A stretch of DNA of 64,000 nucleotides from Brucella tritici (lineage in GTDB: Bacteria > Pseudomonadota > Alphaproteobacteria > Rhizobiales > Rhizobiaceae): positions 124,001 through 188,000 of the forward strand of contig NZ_WBWA01000003.1 of assembly GCF_008932295.1 (NCBI RefSeq), read 5' to 3'. Positions 46,696-55,224 of the stretch are shown piece by piece. The notes beneath the pieces are model-generated. The model ran no database searches. It was not told the DNA's origin and saw nothing but the letters and a program-made list of their open reading frames with translations. Numbering within the stretch: the first letter of the stretch is position 1; the number at the start of each line of letters is the position of its first letter. The translations under genes and the position numbers were made by a program.

Positions 46696-48220
46696 TTTCC
46701 TGTTCTTCCTCTTCGTTGTCCTCGCGCTCTTCGGGGCGATCTTGGCGCTCTTCCGGCAGTAAGGCCGTCGCCGATCCCCATCCGCTTTCGCTGCCGGGCT
46801 CCGGCGCATCGGTATCGAACCGAAGTCCCTTGCCTCTTGCTGCGGCTCGTTCCTCGGCTAATTCTTCGTCAATGTCTTCCCGGTCATATCCGCGCTCTGC
46901 GACCGCCTGTGTCCGGCTCTTCAAGCCCGCCTTGATAGATTCCTTTTCGGCCATTACATCGACGCGGGGGTCAATCCATTCCTGACGCGGCGGAAGATGC
47001 TCGGCGCTCCAATACAGTGTGGGGTCGTTGTCGTAGTTCGGCAGTTCGACCAGACCGGCCATATAGGCACGGTCAACGAACTGTTTCCAAACCTCACGGC
47101 ACAACTGGAAATTCAAGGTATTGTTGGTCCATTGGCCGACCCGCCTGCGAAAACGAACGATATCGGTTCGAACGTTTGAGAAGTTTCCCTTCGTCATATC
47201 TCCCGAAACGTAGGAGTATGGGACGCCGAGCCCCGCAGAGATTTTGAGAATGCTGCGGTACTGGAATGGCTCATATGATCCGCCCACATCGGCGGGCTGC
47301 GAGAATGTAATGTCTCTGTCATCACCGAGGTCGATAATCGCGCCCGGCGTCATCGGCGCAATCGCCGTATCATCCTCGTCGTCATCGTCAAGATCGAGGG
47401 GAGGCTCCCCGCGTCCCTTAGTGAACCCGGCAAAGAGCGCAGTCGTGCCTTTACGTTCAAGCTCGGCGTCGTCATAGAATTCCATCTTGAATATTTTGAC
47501 CAAGATGCGGGCGACACGGGGAACACCACGGATTTGACCGCCTTCACGCGCTTCCAGCACATGAATGACCTCTTCGGCGGGCACTCGTACACGTTCCCTA
47601 AGATTGCCGGTGAATCCGATAGGGACGGCGTCGTCGGGATGGTAACGCCAGAAATGATAAGCGAGCCGACGCCCGTTGCTATCGAACTCGATTCCGGCCC
47701 TTATGTAGCGACCGCCCGTGAGTGGCATGTCGTATGAGAGGTCCAACATTTCAGCAGGCATAACTTGGAGCTGGAAAGGGACCGTCCACATATCGTCGGG
47801 ATGGCGCGCATGTATTCGAACAAATACTTCACCGCAAAGAAACACTTCGCGCGCGACCATTTCCTGAATGCCGTAATAGTCATGCAGGCCATCTATGTCG
47901 GCCTCTTCGGACCAGCGGTAAAAAAGATCAACCAAGAAACGTTTTAGTTTCTTGTTCTTGATCCTTGGGCGCGGCTTGATGCCATCGCCTACCGCAGCAC
48001 TGGCCCATTCATCAATAGCGTTTCCGGCATATCCATCATTCTGATAAAGCCAGCGCGCCCGCGACGTCAATGTCGTTCCCGCTTGCTGGATTGCCGCGTT
48101 GACATGGCGACGGGGAGGGTTGAAACCTCGCAGCCTGCGACCTCGGCCCGCAGCCTCAAATGAAGGATTGCTAGATCCGCCAAGGCGGAAAACGTTTAGC
48201 GTTTTCTGCAAAAAACTCAT
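46688..48220 (-). CDS. Portal protein, lambda gpB family
   Basis: The 510-residue protein has the lambda-type portal pattern (RARWLYQNDGYAGNAIDEWA, VFVRIHARHPDDMWTVPFQL, MTKGNFSNVRTDIVRFRRRV). The C terminus is rich in E, Q and N. It is coupled with gpW (TAATG) and overlaps the protease start. It forms the dodecameric DNA entry gate. Confidence 0.93.
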   Translation of the reverse strand: MSFLQKTLNVFRLGGSSNPSFEAAGRGRRLRGFNPPRRHVNAAIQQAGTTLTSRARWLYQNDGYAGNAIDEWASAAVGDGIKPRPRIKNKKLKRFLVDLFYRWSEEADIDGLHDYYGIQEMVAREVFLCGEVFVRIHARHPDDMWTVPFQLQVMPAEMLDLSYDMPLTGGRYIRAGIEFDSNGRRLAYHFWRYHPDDAVPIGFTGNLRERVRVPAEEVIHVLEAREGGQIRGVPRVARILVKIFKMEFYDDAELERKGTTALFAGFTKGRGEPPLDLDDDDEDDTAIAPMTPGAIIDLGDDRDITFSQPADVGGSYEPFQYRSILKISAGLGVPYSYVSGDMTKGNFSNVRTDIVRFRRRVGQWTNNTLNFQLCREVWKQFVDRAYMAGLVELPNYDNDPTLYWSAEHLPPRQEWIDPRVDVMAEKESIKAGLKSRTQAVAERGYDREDIDEELAEERAAARGKGLRFDTDAPEPGSESGWGSATALLPEERQDRPEEREDNEEEEQENA

Positions 48221-48453
48221 TAGAACCCCCGGCGAGCATCAATATAAATGGTGCGCTTCTTCTTCCGCCCGGTTTCAGCCTCGGCCAACTCTTCGTTGAT
48301 GCCGTCAAGTACGCTCTGCATTTCCGCAATGGATCGGTACTGTACGCGCTTGTCGCCATGCTGGACGCTTAGCGCGCCGGACCGCATAGCCCTGACAAGC
48401 TTTATCTTTTGCTGCTTAAGCGATGCGATTTCTTCCGGCGTCAACGTTGCCAT
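48220..48453 (-). CDS. gpW-like head completion protein
   Basis: The 77-residue protein (MATLTPEEIASLKQQKIKLV, then SVQHGDKRVQYRSIAEMQ) is the lambda gpW family, needed for attachment of the tail connector. Confidence 0.85.
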   Translation of the reverse strand: MATLTPEEIASLKQQKIKLVRAMRSGALSVQHGDKRVQYRSIAEMQSVLDGINEELAEAETGRKKKRTIYIDARRGF

Positions 48454-48456
48454 GAC

Positions 48457-50493
48457 CTAACCCATGTATGGACTTGCGACGACACCGCGTCGCTTCCGCT
48501 TCTTGGGTTTTATTACACCGCGCGGCTTTTCTGTCATTTCCGGTTCCGGCGAAGCTGCCGCGTCCGCCTCTGCCGGGGCGGGCTCCCCGCCTGTCTCTGC
48601 CGGGGCCTCTTCGGGTTCCTGTTTTTGAAAGCCGCGAAGCTCGACGAGGCGTTCCGCGATGCTGGCGGCACGCTTATTCAAGTTGATCCCACCAATAATA
48701 AGGCCCTGAAGCGCGGCATAACCATAGACGCGGCAGTCCAACGCTTCGTTGCGCGCTTTGTCCGGTTTCCACCATTCGACAATCTTGAAGCCTTTGACGA
48801 AGCGCGTTTTCTTGCGCTCCGCTGTTAACTGTTCGAAATAATCCCGGTCACGGTCGGTCGGAAAATGGCACGCACCGGCACCGCGCGCATCGGGCCCCGT
48901 TTTTCGAAGCCTCGCCGTGATAACCTCCTTCGCGCTATCGACCCCGATTGCGTAAAGATTGATCCTGCCTTTATTGTTACGGCTCGGCTTCTTGGGCCAA
49001 ACCGGGCGCTTTCCAGCATAGCCCTTGATACCCCATATGCGTCGGCCCTCGCGCGGCCTGATAAAGCGGTAGGCGTCTTGGGTGTTTGCGCCGCCGGTAT
49101 CGATACAGGCGGCAGCAATCGCCATACCATCGGGAAAGGCGGGATGTTCGAACCGACGTTGCAGATAATCGTCAAGCTGTTCCCATACTTCAAGCTCCGA
49201 AGGGTCGCCCGGAATGACTTGATAGTCCACGCTCCATGACTCTTCGTCTTTCCCCCAACCGATAAGTTCCGCTTCCAAACGGTCGGGCTGGACGTCGACG
49301 CCCATGGTCAGCAACGCGACACCGTCCGGCAACGGCTCCGCCGTGAAGTCCTCACGTTTCGCAAAGAGTGAATCCGGGTCTACTGTTTCACCCGTGGTAT
49401 CGTCCCATTCTTCGCCAAGCACGTTATTGACGAATGTTTGCAACAGGGCAGGGTCTTCCTTTGCGGCGAGGAAGCGAATGGCGCATTCCTCCCATGAATA
49501 CCAAGGCGAATAGAGCGCGCTAAGGTGATAGCTGCGGTAATTCGGTCGCTTTGCCTCGGCAGTAGGAACCCACTTCGCCCCATTTTCTTCGGCAAGCAGG
49601 TGCTTTTTTCGATGGTTGGGGTGTCGGTGACCGCAGCCCGAAATCTCCCCGGTTTTCTTGTCCACGGTTTCCAAGCATACAAATACTGCGGTTTCCGGCT
49701 TTCCCGGTTCCCACTTGATCTTGTCCCACGTGATAGGTTGGAGCTTCCCGCACTTCTCGCACTTCACGTTGTAATATCGCTGGTCACCTTCGCGGAAAGC
49801 TTTGCCGATGCGGCTTGACGCTTTCAACAGCGGTGTCGACAACATGAAAATCTTGCGGCGCGCCGAGAACGCCGAAGTTCGGTCAATGGCAAGGGATACC
49901 GGGTCGCCGGATTCCTCCGCGCTTTCGGGATAGCCGTCGACTTCGTCAAGCACCAATGCTTTGACTGGCAGGCCACGCAACCCGGATTCCGAGTTGGCAC
50001 CTGTCAGGACGAAGACGCCACCGTCATATTCTTTTGAGAAAATCGTATTGCCGGAGTCGCGGGACCGGGCCGGTCGGATTTTAGCCGATAGTGCCGGGCT
50101 TGCTTCGATCATGGGATCGATACGGGTTTTCGAAAACTTCTTCGCCATGTCCAGCGACGGCATGACGTACATCATCGGGCCGGGTGCATGGTGGATGGTG
50201 TAGCCGACGAAGTTGAAACCGGCTTCCGACATGCCGATCTGGACGCCCTTCATGACGGCTTGTTCGCGCACCGGAGAATAGGCGGACAGATTGTCCATGA
50301 TTTCGCGAAGGTATGGGGTCCGCGACGTTCGCCAGTCGCCGGGCTCCGCAGACGAAACCGATGACAAGACGCGGTTCTTGTCGGCCCATTGCGAAACGGT
50401 ATAGGGAGGGTCCGGGCGAACGGCGTCCAAGCCTTCGCCTATCAAAAAAGAATAGCCGTCTAGGAATTCGGTTTGCCGTGATTGAAACGTCAA
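48457..50493 (-). CDS. Terminase large subunit, GpA family
   Basis: The 678-residue packaging motor has an ATPase domain (EQAVMKGVQIGMSEAGFNFV, Walker B-like ALVLDEVDGYP) and a nuclease domain (GVDVQPDRLEAELIGWG, YGYAALQGLI), as in lambda gpA. A C-terminal Ala/Pro/Glu-rich linker and a Lys/Arg-rich end (KPKKRKRRG) follow. It cuts and packages concatemeric DNA. Confidence 0.93.
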   Translation of the reverse strand: MTFQSRQTEFLDGYSFLIGEGLDAVRPDPPYTVSQWADKNRVLSSVSSAEPGDWRTSRTPYLREIMDNLSAYSPVREQAVMKGVQIGMSEAGFNFVGYTIHHAPGPMMYVMPSLDMAKKFSKTRIDPMIEASPALSAKIRPARSRDSGNTIFSKEYDGGVFVLTGANSESGLRGLPVKALVLDEVDGYPESAEESGDPVSLAIDRTSAFSARRKIFMLSTPLLKASSRIGKAFREGDQRYYNVKCEKCGKLQPITWDKIKWEPGKPETAVFVCLETVDKKTGEISGCGHRHPNHRKKHLLAEENGAKWVPTAEAKRPNYRSYHLSALYSPWYSWEECAIRFLAAKEDPALLQTFVNNVLGEEWDDTTGETVDPDSLFAKREDFTAEPLPDGVALLTMGVDVQPDRLEAELIGWGKDEESWSVDYQVIPGDPSELEVWEQLDDYLQRRFEHPAFPDGMAIAAACIDTGGANTQDAYRFIRPREGRRIWGIKGYAGKRPVWPKKPSRNNKGRINLYAIGVDSAKEVITARLRKTGPDARGAGACHFPTDRDRDYFEQLTAERKKTRFVKGFKIVEWWKPDKARNEALDCRVYGYAALQGLIIGGINLNKRAASIAERLVELRGFQKQEPEEAPAETGGEPAPAEADAAASPEPEMTEKPRGVIKPKKRKRRGVVASPYMG

Positions 50494-51014
50494 TCCTGAC
50501 TCCCCTCATCTTTGTAAGGGGACTTCGCGTCAGCGAATGAATTGAGGGCGTTTCTGATTTCAGCTTCCAGAACGCCGACAAACTCGCCAACAGGAAGGGC
50601 GAAGCGATCCGCGATATCCGGCCCATGTCGGGCCGCGAAATTCAGCATGTTGTCGCGAAAGGCACGCATTAAATCGCGCACGGCACGGGCCGCATCATCG
50701 CGCGACACAAGCTGGCCGTTCTTTATATCAAGCTCAATTTTTGCGGATTGCAGTTCAATGGCAAGCTTCGCCTCTTTCATCGCGGCGAAGCGCCCGGCTT
50801 CCTTCGGTGGCGGCTTCGCGGCCTTGCCCCGGTTCCCTCTTTGCTTCGAAATATCGGTGCCGTTGTGAAACTCTTCTTCGAAGGTATCGGGATCAATAGT
50901 CCCGTCCGGCAAGACCGATTTAGATAGCTTGCCATTCCGAATCCGGTTGCGAACCGAATTTTCGGCCAAACCGAGGCGGCGCGCCGCTTCTCGTATCGAA
51001 ATACCCGATGCCAT
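50490..51014 (-). CDS. Terminase small-subunit-like protein, Nu1-like (HTH)
   Basis: The 174-residue protein has an N-terminal winged HTH (ISIREAARRLGLAENSVRNR, IRNGKLSKSVLPDGTID) and a long helical C-terminal region (FAAMKEAKLAIELQSAKIEL). It resembles Nu1-type DNA recognition subunits that pair with GpA. ATG 51014 is preferred over TTG 51017; it overlaps the previous gene as TGATG. The stop overlaps the large subunit by ATGA. Confidence 0.82.
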   Translation of the reverse strand: MASGISIREAARRLGLAENSVRNRIRNGKLSKSVLPDGTIDPDTFEEEFHNGTDISKQRGNRGKAAKPPPKEAGRFAAMKEAKLAIELQSAKIELDIKNGQLVSRDDAARAVRDLMRAFRDNMLNFAARHGPDIADRFALPVGEFVGVLEAEIRNALNSFADAKSPYKDEGSQD

Positions 51015-51445
51015 CAATGCACCCCGGCACGGTGCATCGCGTCTTGAACGATTTGGTTTAGGTCAACTGTTTCGCCCTGCTGGCTATCTTCCTCGGCTTC
51101 TTCATCCGGGGCTGATGCGTCGCCGGGTGCCTCGCTCATGCGGCGACGGCTCTTCGGCGTCCCGCCGATCTGGTCGGCGATCTTAAGCATTTCGGTCCAG
51201 CACTTGTCGGATATCGTCAGCCAAGGGTTTACCTTCGGTCCCTGCGCGCCCATGACGACTTCATTATCTTCGGCCTCTTCGTCCGCCTTCGCCTTCCGAA
51301 CCGCCAATATGCAATATTGTTCAAGCAACGCCCGGTCGCAAACCGTGAGGATGCCGCCCCATGCATCGGGGCTTGCCAAAGCTTCCCAAAGCAGACGTTC
51401 TTTATCGCCAAGATGTTCGGGAGGGCTTCCAACCATACCGCTCAT
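51014..51445 (-). CDS. P27-like terminase small subunit
   Basis: The 143-residue protein has the P27 pattern LLEQYCILAVRKAKADEEAE, then NPWLTISDKCWTEMLKIADQ and a GGTPKSRRRM end, followed by an acidic C-terminal tail. Two different small-subunit-like genes next to one GpA gene are unusual. It may help packaging initiation or serve another DNA role. It is the first gene of the late operon. Confidence 0.75.
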   Translation of the reverse strand: MSGMVGSPPEHLGDKERLLWEALASPDAWGGILTVCDRALLEQYCILAVRKAKADEEAEDNEVVMGAQGPKVNPWLTISDKCWTEMLKIADQIGGTPKSRRRMSEAPGDASAPDEEAEEDSQQGETVDLNQIVQDAMHRAGVH

Positions 51446-51597
51446 GACCGCTCAATTCGTTCGAAGAGGTTTAGCGACAATGCACCGATATTGACGAAAT
51501 GAAAATATTTGGCGCGCATGATCCTTTTCCTCTATACATTTTGCATATTTGATGGGATAGTATTTGCAAATTGTCAATCTACAGAAAGGGAAAGACC
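51446..51597. promoter_or_regulatory. Divergent promoter region between late and early operons
   Basis: This 152-base spacer faces the late terminase operon on one side and the rightward early genes on the other. It contains TATACATTTTGCATAT (51533-51548), a variant of the shared early promoter element, and two operator-like motifs, TTGACGAAATGAAAA (51491-51505) and TTTGCAAATTGTCAA (51563-51577). AGAAAGGG precedes the rightward start. It is a likely switch point, inferred from position and repeats. Confidence 0.55.
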
Positions 51598-52293
51598 ATG
51601 AAGAGCTACAACGTCAAGAGCAACGCCAAACGGTTTGCGCGCGGTATCGCGTCGAAGTATCCAGCGATGTATGTTGCTGCGGAGCCGGTGCCAGTTTCCG
51701 AAGGTGCCCGCGAGTGGTATCCAGCACTTACAATCGTCGGTGAAGAGTACCGCGCCGTTATGGCCGAAGTCCGGGCTACTTGTGTGATGACGAATGACGA
51801 CGACGAAAACGATATCGAAAAGGCCGAGCCCGTTATCGCTGCGGCGGACGTGCAGGCCGATACCGTAGTCGTCACCCCTCAAATATTGGGCCGCGCAATA
51901 CGTGCCAATGAAGAAACGAAGCCTTCCCCTGTCATCGTGGATTATGCGGCGGCGTTGTCCAGTCTGCCACCGCGTAAAGCATCCAGCGCCGAAGAGATCG
52001 AGGCCCGCCGCGCGGAACGCAGGGAACGTATCGAAGCGGAAAAGGCGAACCCGACCCCGAAGCTAGAAAAGATCAATAAGAAAAAAATTCTGCTTGATCT
52101 TTTGAGGCGCGAAAACGGGGCTACCCAAGCCGAGTTGGAAGCGGCGACGGGCTGGCAGCGTCACACAATTCGCGGTTACATCGCTGGTACGCTTCGAAAG
52201 CAGATGGCCCCCCTTGGTCGCGAAATCGCTTGCATCCGGGCAAAAGGTGCGCCAACGCTGTATGTTATCAAGATGAAGGGTGCGGAAGCATGA
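51598..52293 (+). CDS. DUF3489-domain prophage protein (HTH C terminus)
   Basis: The 231-residue protein has a ~130-residue N-terminal part of unknown type and an acidic linker, then a C-terminal DUF3489-type winged helix (KKKILLDLLRRENGATQAEL, EAATGWQRHTIRGYIAGTL). Its start is supported by AGAAAGGG, 7 bases before ATG 51598. As first gene of the rightward operon it may be a regulator, possibly of the operators near its own promoter. Confidence 0.7.
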   Translation: MKSYNVKSNAKRFARGIASKYPAMYVAAEPVPVSEGAREWYPALTIVGEEYRAVMAEVRATCVMTNDDDENDIEKAEPVIAAADVQADTVVVTPQILGRAIRANEETKPSPVIVDYAAALSSLPPRKASSAEEIEARRAERRERIEAEKANPTPKLEKINKKKILLDLLRRENGATQAELEAATGWQRHTIRGYIAGTLRKQMAPLGREIACIRAKGAPTLYVIKMKGAEA

Positions 52294-53009
52294 GCGAGCT
52301 AGAACCGTGCCCGTTGTGCCGCCGCCCGCCGTCATCGAAATTCACGGATATCAAAGCCGCGATTTGGTGCGAACCGTGCGGCTTACACATGGAGTATTCG
52401 ACCGCAATGGTTTCTCTACGTATCGCGGAGGAACATCAACGCAGCATAATTACCAAGCGCTGGAACACCCGCCCCGCACCTGCCGCTACAGATACGGGAC
52501 TGGTGACGGAAGGGTGTTTATACCTCGACGGCAAAAAATGGAAATACAGCCCAACCCCCGCCTTCGTTAGACACCTTGGATACGAAACCCGCGAACTCTG
52601 CGACCGCTCGCAGGCTGTGGAGCTATTGGCGGCGGAAATCAGACGCGAGCGCGATATTGCTGCAAAGCAGCTTTCGGAGGTCGTTGATCGTATGTCCGAC
52701 GACTACCTTGCCTTGAAGGCCGACAACGCGGCGCAGGCAGCGCGGATTAAGCATGAGGACCCAATAATTGAAGAACTGGAGGACGCTAACCGCGAGCTAT
52801 TGCAAGAGATCGGCAAGGTTCGAGCGCGGCGGGATACCCTTGAAGCCAAGCTCGCGGCTGCTGAAAAGGCGCTTGAGCCGTTTGCCGCCCATGCCAAAGA
52901 ACGCGTCGTTGAAGCGACGGAATGGCGTGATGCTGACACGGTGCAGATTATCGTAAGGATTGGGGAACTGCGAGAAGCCCGCGCCATTCTGGGGGGCGCA
53001 GAAGCATGA
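52290..53009 (+). CDS. Lar-like zinc-ribbon protein with coiled coil
   Basis: The 239-residue protein has an N-terminal Lar-type zinc ribbon (ELEPCPLCRRPP, IWCEPCGLHMEY, then KRWNTRP), as in restriction alleviation proteins, and a C-terminal coiled coil (EELEDANRELLQEIGKVRAR). ATGA overlap with the previous gene shows coupling. It might protect phage DNA from host Type I restriction; the fused coil is unusual for the family. Confidence 0.7.
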   Translation: MSELEPCPLCRRPPSSKFTDIKAAIWCEPCGLHMEYSTAMVSLRIAEEHQRSIITKRWNTRPAPAATDTGLVTEGCLYLDGKKWKYSPTPAFVRHLGYETRELCDRSQAVELLAAEIRRERDIAAKQLSEVVDRMSDDYLALKADNAAQAARIKHEDPIIEELEDANRELLQEIGKVRARRDTLEAKLAAAEKALEPFAAHAKERVVEATEWRDADTVQIIVRIGELREARAILGGAEA

Positions 53010-53209
53010 GGGAGCGAGACTTGAACCGGCTCCGGCAAATCCCTGACGGGAGCCGATACGAGGAACCGCGATTTTTCTATCGGGGCAGCGAGCGACGCTT
53101 AATTCAATTCGGCTTGATCCGGTCGGAGTATATCGCAGGAATCGGCGCGGACTTTACCAAGCTGACGATAACCGAAGCGGGCCGGGAAGTTCTGCGCAAG
53201 CAAGCCTGA
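53006..53209 (+). CDS. Small prophage protein, winged-helix-like
   Basis: The 67-residue protein (MRERDLNRLRQIPDGSRYEE, then LTITEAGREVLRKQA) ends in a pattern seen at the end of winged-helix domains (LTITEAGREVL). ATGA overlap with the previous gene. No family recognised. A terminator follows. Confidence 0.55.
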   Translation: MRERDLNRLRQIPDGSRYEEPRFFYRGSERRLIQFGLIRSEYIAGIGADFTKLTITEAGREVLRKQA

Positions 53210-53244
53210 CGCCGCGCCTATTTTCTCATTACGCCAGAAGATGA

Positions 53245-53269
53245 AAGTCCCGGAACTCCGGGGCTTTTT
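53245..53269 (+). terminator. Rho-independent terminator of the 51.6-53.2 kb operon
   Basis: AAGTCCCGG pairs with CCGGGGCTT with one wobble, has a 4-base loop, and is followed by a T-run CTTTTTC. It lies 36 bases after the last stop. Confidence 0.8.
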
Positions 53270-53489
53270 CGTCGTCGGGGTGCCCGCGAAATTATGCATA
53301 AGCAAAATTGATTTTCCTATCACTAGAAAAAGCCTGCGCGGCCGCGTCCCCCGCACCCTGGACCGGTGGGGAAGTACCTTTTGATCCGATAACTGATTGA
53401 AATCATTCACATTTTTGACTTTGGTACAGTGGTGCGCAATGTGGTCGTCAATTACCACTGAACTAGGATGCATCAAATAAATTGAAGTA
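53270..53489. other. Spacer between convergent operons
   Basis: These bases lie downstream of both a rightward and a leftward operon. No gene with ribosome site is seen. A short inverted repeat (GTGGT...ACCAC near 53439-53456) may be a weak terminator for the leftward gpZ-like gene. Confidence 0.4.
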
Positions 53490-54092
53490 TCAGGATTTGC
53501 CGCCGCGATTGCGGGAATAACGATCAAGCTGACGAAGTACGTTGGCCTCAAGCCTTTCAATGGCATAGCTCTCATTTGCACGTGATACCGCGTCTTGTGC
53601 CATGGCTTCGGCTATCGCGGCACCCTTCGCTTTCTCAATCTTTCCTCTTTTTCCCTGCACCCATGTCTTGCCGGGACGATGGAAGACGTGCCCGCCCATA
53701 CCCAATGCACGGTTATGGTCGCCAAGAGGCCCGCCGTAGATGAAGGCTCCGGGATGATGAAGCGTTTGCCCCCAAATCTTTGCGGTGACGCCGTCGCCGT
53801 CTTCCTTGGCCTTGAACGCCTTGAGGGGAATAACCGAACCCGAACCCTTGATAACAGCGGTCAAGGTCTGCGGTGTGGAAAAAGGTCTAATCCAGATACC
53901 AAGCCTTGCGCGCTTCAACGGTATGGATAGCGTTTTCGCAACGATGCTTTCCGCTTTCCGTTCGACCTGCCGGGCCGAGTCATTTACCGCAACGGATAGC
54001 GCTTGATACATGCGAGGCCCCGATAGCTTTTGCATCAGGGCCTTTGCTTGGGCCGAGTCTAGCTTGGCCTTGATTTCGAGATTGTCAGCCAT
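53490..54092 (-). CDS. Minor tail protein Z-like
   Basis: The 200-residue protein (MADNLEIKAKLDSAQAKALM, then VNDSARQVERKAESIVAKTL, SIPLKRARLGIWIRPF) resembles prophage minor tail protein Z, a virion neck protein. It is displaced: in lambda-type heads the Z gene follows the FII gene, but here it lies in the early region on the opposite side of the terminase, with the FI-like gene. Confidence 0.75.
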   Translation of the reverse strand: MADNLEIKAKLDSAQAKALMQKLSGPRMYQALSVAVNDSARQVERKAESIVAKTLSIPLKRARLGIWIRPFSTPQTLTAVIKGSGSVIPLKAFKAKEDGDGVTAKIWGQTLHHPGAFIYGGPLGDHNRALGMGGHVFHRPGKTWVQGKRGKIEKAKGAAIAEAMAQDAVSRANESYAIERLEANVLRQLDRYSRNRGGKS

Positions 54093-54444
54093 TCAACTCT
54101 TCATGAGCGATGATAAGCTTGATAAGCTCGGCTTTGTTCGCATTCGTCGGCGCAGCGATATCGTTCTGGTCGGTATAGGCGAACAGTTGGGCCTTGGTCA
54201 TAGTACCAAGCTCTGCGGCACGCCCGGAGCCTTCACCTTCGGGCTCGCTGGTCGGATCGTCATGTAGCGCTGCGATACCTGTTTCAACAACTGGAACAGC
54301 CGCCCCGGCACGCTTCAAACGTCTGTAGGTCTCGAAATCGAGTTCGATACCGATAGTAAGCGGTTCCTCGGATTTCGTGAAAGCTTCAGCCGATCCGCGC
54401 CCATTCGTGACGGTCATATTCCGGGTAATGAGAACTTTCGTCAT
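54085..54444 (-). CDS. Head-assembly FI-like protein with HeH/LEM-type C terminus
   Basis: The 119-residue protein has an N-terminal region (EEPLTIGIELDFETYRRLKR) followed by a linker and a C-terminal HeH/LEM-type motif (TMTKAQLFAYTDQNDIAAPT, KAELIKLIIAHEE). Lambda FI has a similar pair of parts, but the helix-extension motif at its N terminus; the order seems swapped here. It overlaps gpZ by 8 bases and precedes it. The name is tentative. Confidence 0.5.
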   Translation of the reverse strand: MTKVLITRNMTVTNGRGSAEAFTKSEEPLTIGIELDFETYRRLKRAGAAVPVVETGIAALHDDPTSEPEGEGSGRAAELGTMTKAQLFAYTDQNDIAAPTNANKAELIKLIIAHEELNG

Positions 54445-54948
54445 CGTATCGCATCCTCTTCGGGGCCTTCAAACAGATTTGGTCGGATTAAGCGCTGGAA
54501 TTGCCAAAACGTCAACACTGTATGTTTTTTTGCCGTGTATTTTTCATTCTGAAAAAAATACAACCAAAAATACACGCTAAACCATTGATTTTACTACATA
54601 TCTATATTTCTATTTTTTAAAGGAAGATATAATAATATATAGACACGCATATGCACGCATATGCAGGGCGCGCATCACATATGCGCTTATATCTCTCTCT
54701 TGGGCCGAGAATTTCATACAAAAATAGATATCTAGCAATATCAATGAGTTAGATTGATTTTTTGCCCCTATTTTTTCTCTATTTTCTTGATGTATGCGGA
54801 CATACACCCGATTTCATAGAGGTCGCAGCACTTAAAAAGGGGTTCTGTATTTTTCTATACGCCTTCGGCACCCGGACGCGCGACGGAATTGACGTATTGC
54901 AAAGTGACTATTCATTTTGTATGGTTATGCGAAGAAAGGATTTGCGAT
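54445..54948. promoter_or_regulatory. AT-rich spacer with tandem repeats and early promoter
   Basis: Most of this 504-base spacer is far richer in A and T than its surroundings, with long A and T runs. ACGCATATGC occurs twice in tandem (54645-54664), followed by a related CACATATGCGC. At the left end is the operator-like TTGCCAAAACGTCAA (54501-54515), at the right end TTGACGTATTGCAAA (54889-54903) and the promoter-like TATTCATTTTGTATGG (54909-54924). No convincing gene. It could be a replication origin, transcription barrier or acquired DNA; role unknown. Confidence 0.55.
54898..54925 (+). promoter_or_regulatory. Predicted promoter for the 54.9-57.5 kb operon
   Basis: -35 TTGCAA (54898-54903), 16-base spacer, -10 TATGGT (54920-54925). 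The segment TATTCATTTTGTATGG is almost identical to the element before the 57.6 kb gene. The operator-like TTGACGTATTGCAAA overlaps the -35, so a bound protein would block it. Confidence 0.6.
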
Positions 54949-55224
54949 ATGTCAATTTCTGATTTGCAGCACTCCGCATTGTTCAACGCGCATCTTCAAG
55001 AGCGCAAAGCCCGCCGGAAGCTCTTCAAGGTGATGCGGGAGGTTTTGACGCCGGGCAGCACTATTGAATGGAGGCGCGCCGGTCGTTCCCATTCCGGTGT
55101 TGTTGTCTCAATCGCCGAGAAGGTTCCAGTTGTAGCGGCGCGGGTGCGTGGTCGTAGTAGCCTCGCCAATGTTCATATCTCGGAAGTGCTGGACGCCTTC
55201 CCTGCGGAACAGGTGACGAAATGA
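54949..55224 (+). CDS. Prophage protein, 91 aa, unknown function
   Basis: The product (MSISDLQHSALFNAHLQERK...) is basic in its first half and includes a small beta-rich end (TIEWRRAGRSHSGVVVSIAE). AAAGGA supports ATG 54949. It heads a run of six closely packed genes. Confidence 0.65.
   Translation: MSISDLQHSALFNAHLQERKARRKLFKVMREVLTPGSTIEWRRAGRSHSGVVVSIAEKVPVVAARVRGRSSLANVHISEVLDAFPAEQVTK

Noticed and set aside
54610..54807. Minus-strand 65-codon frame in the AT-rich spacer
   Set aside because: It lies in low-complexity AT-rich DNA, has no ribosome site and codon use unlike the other prophage genes.
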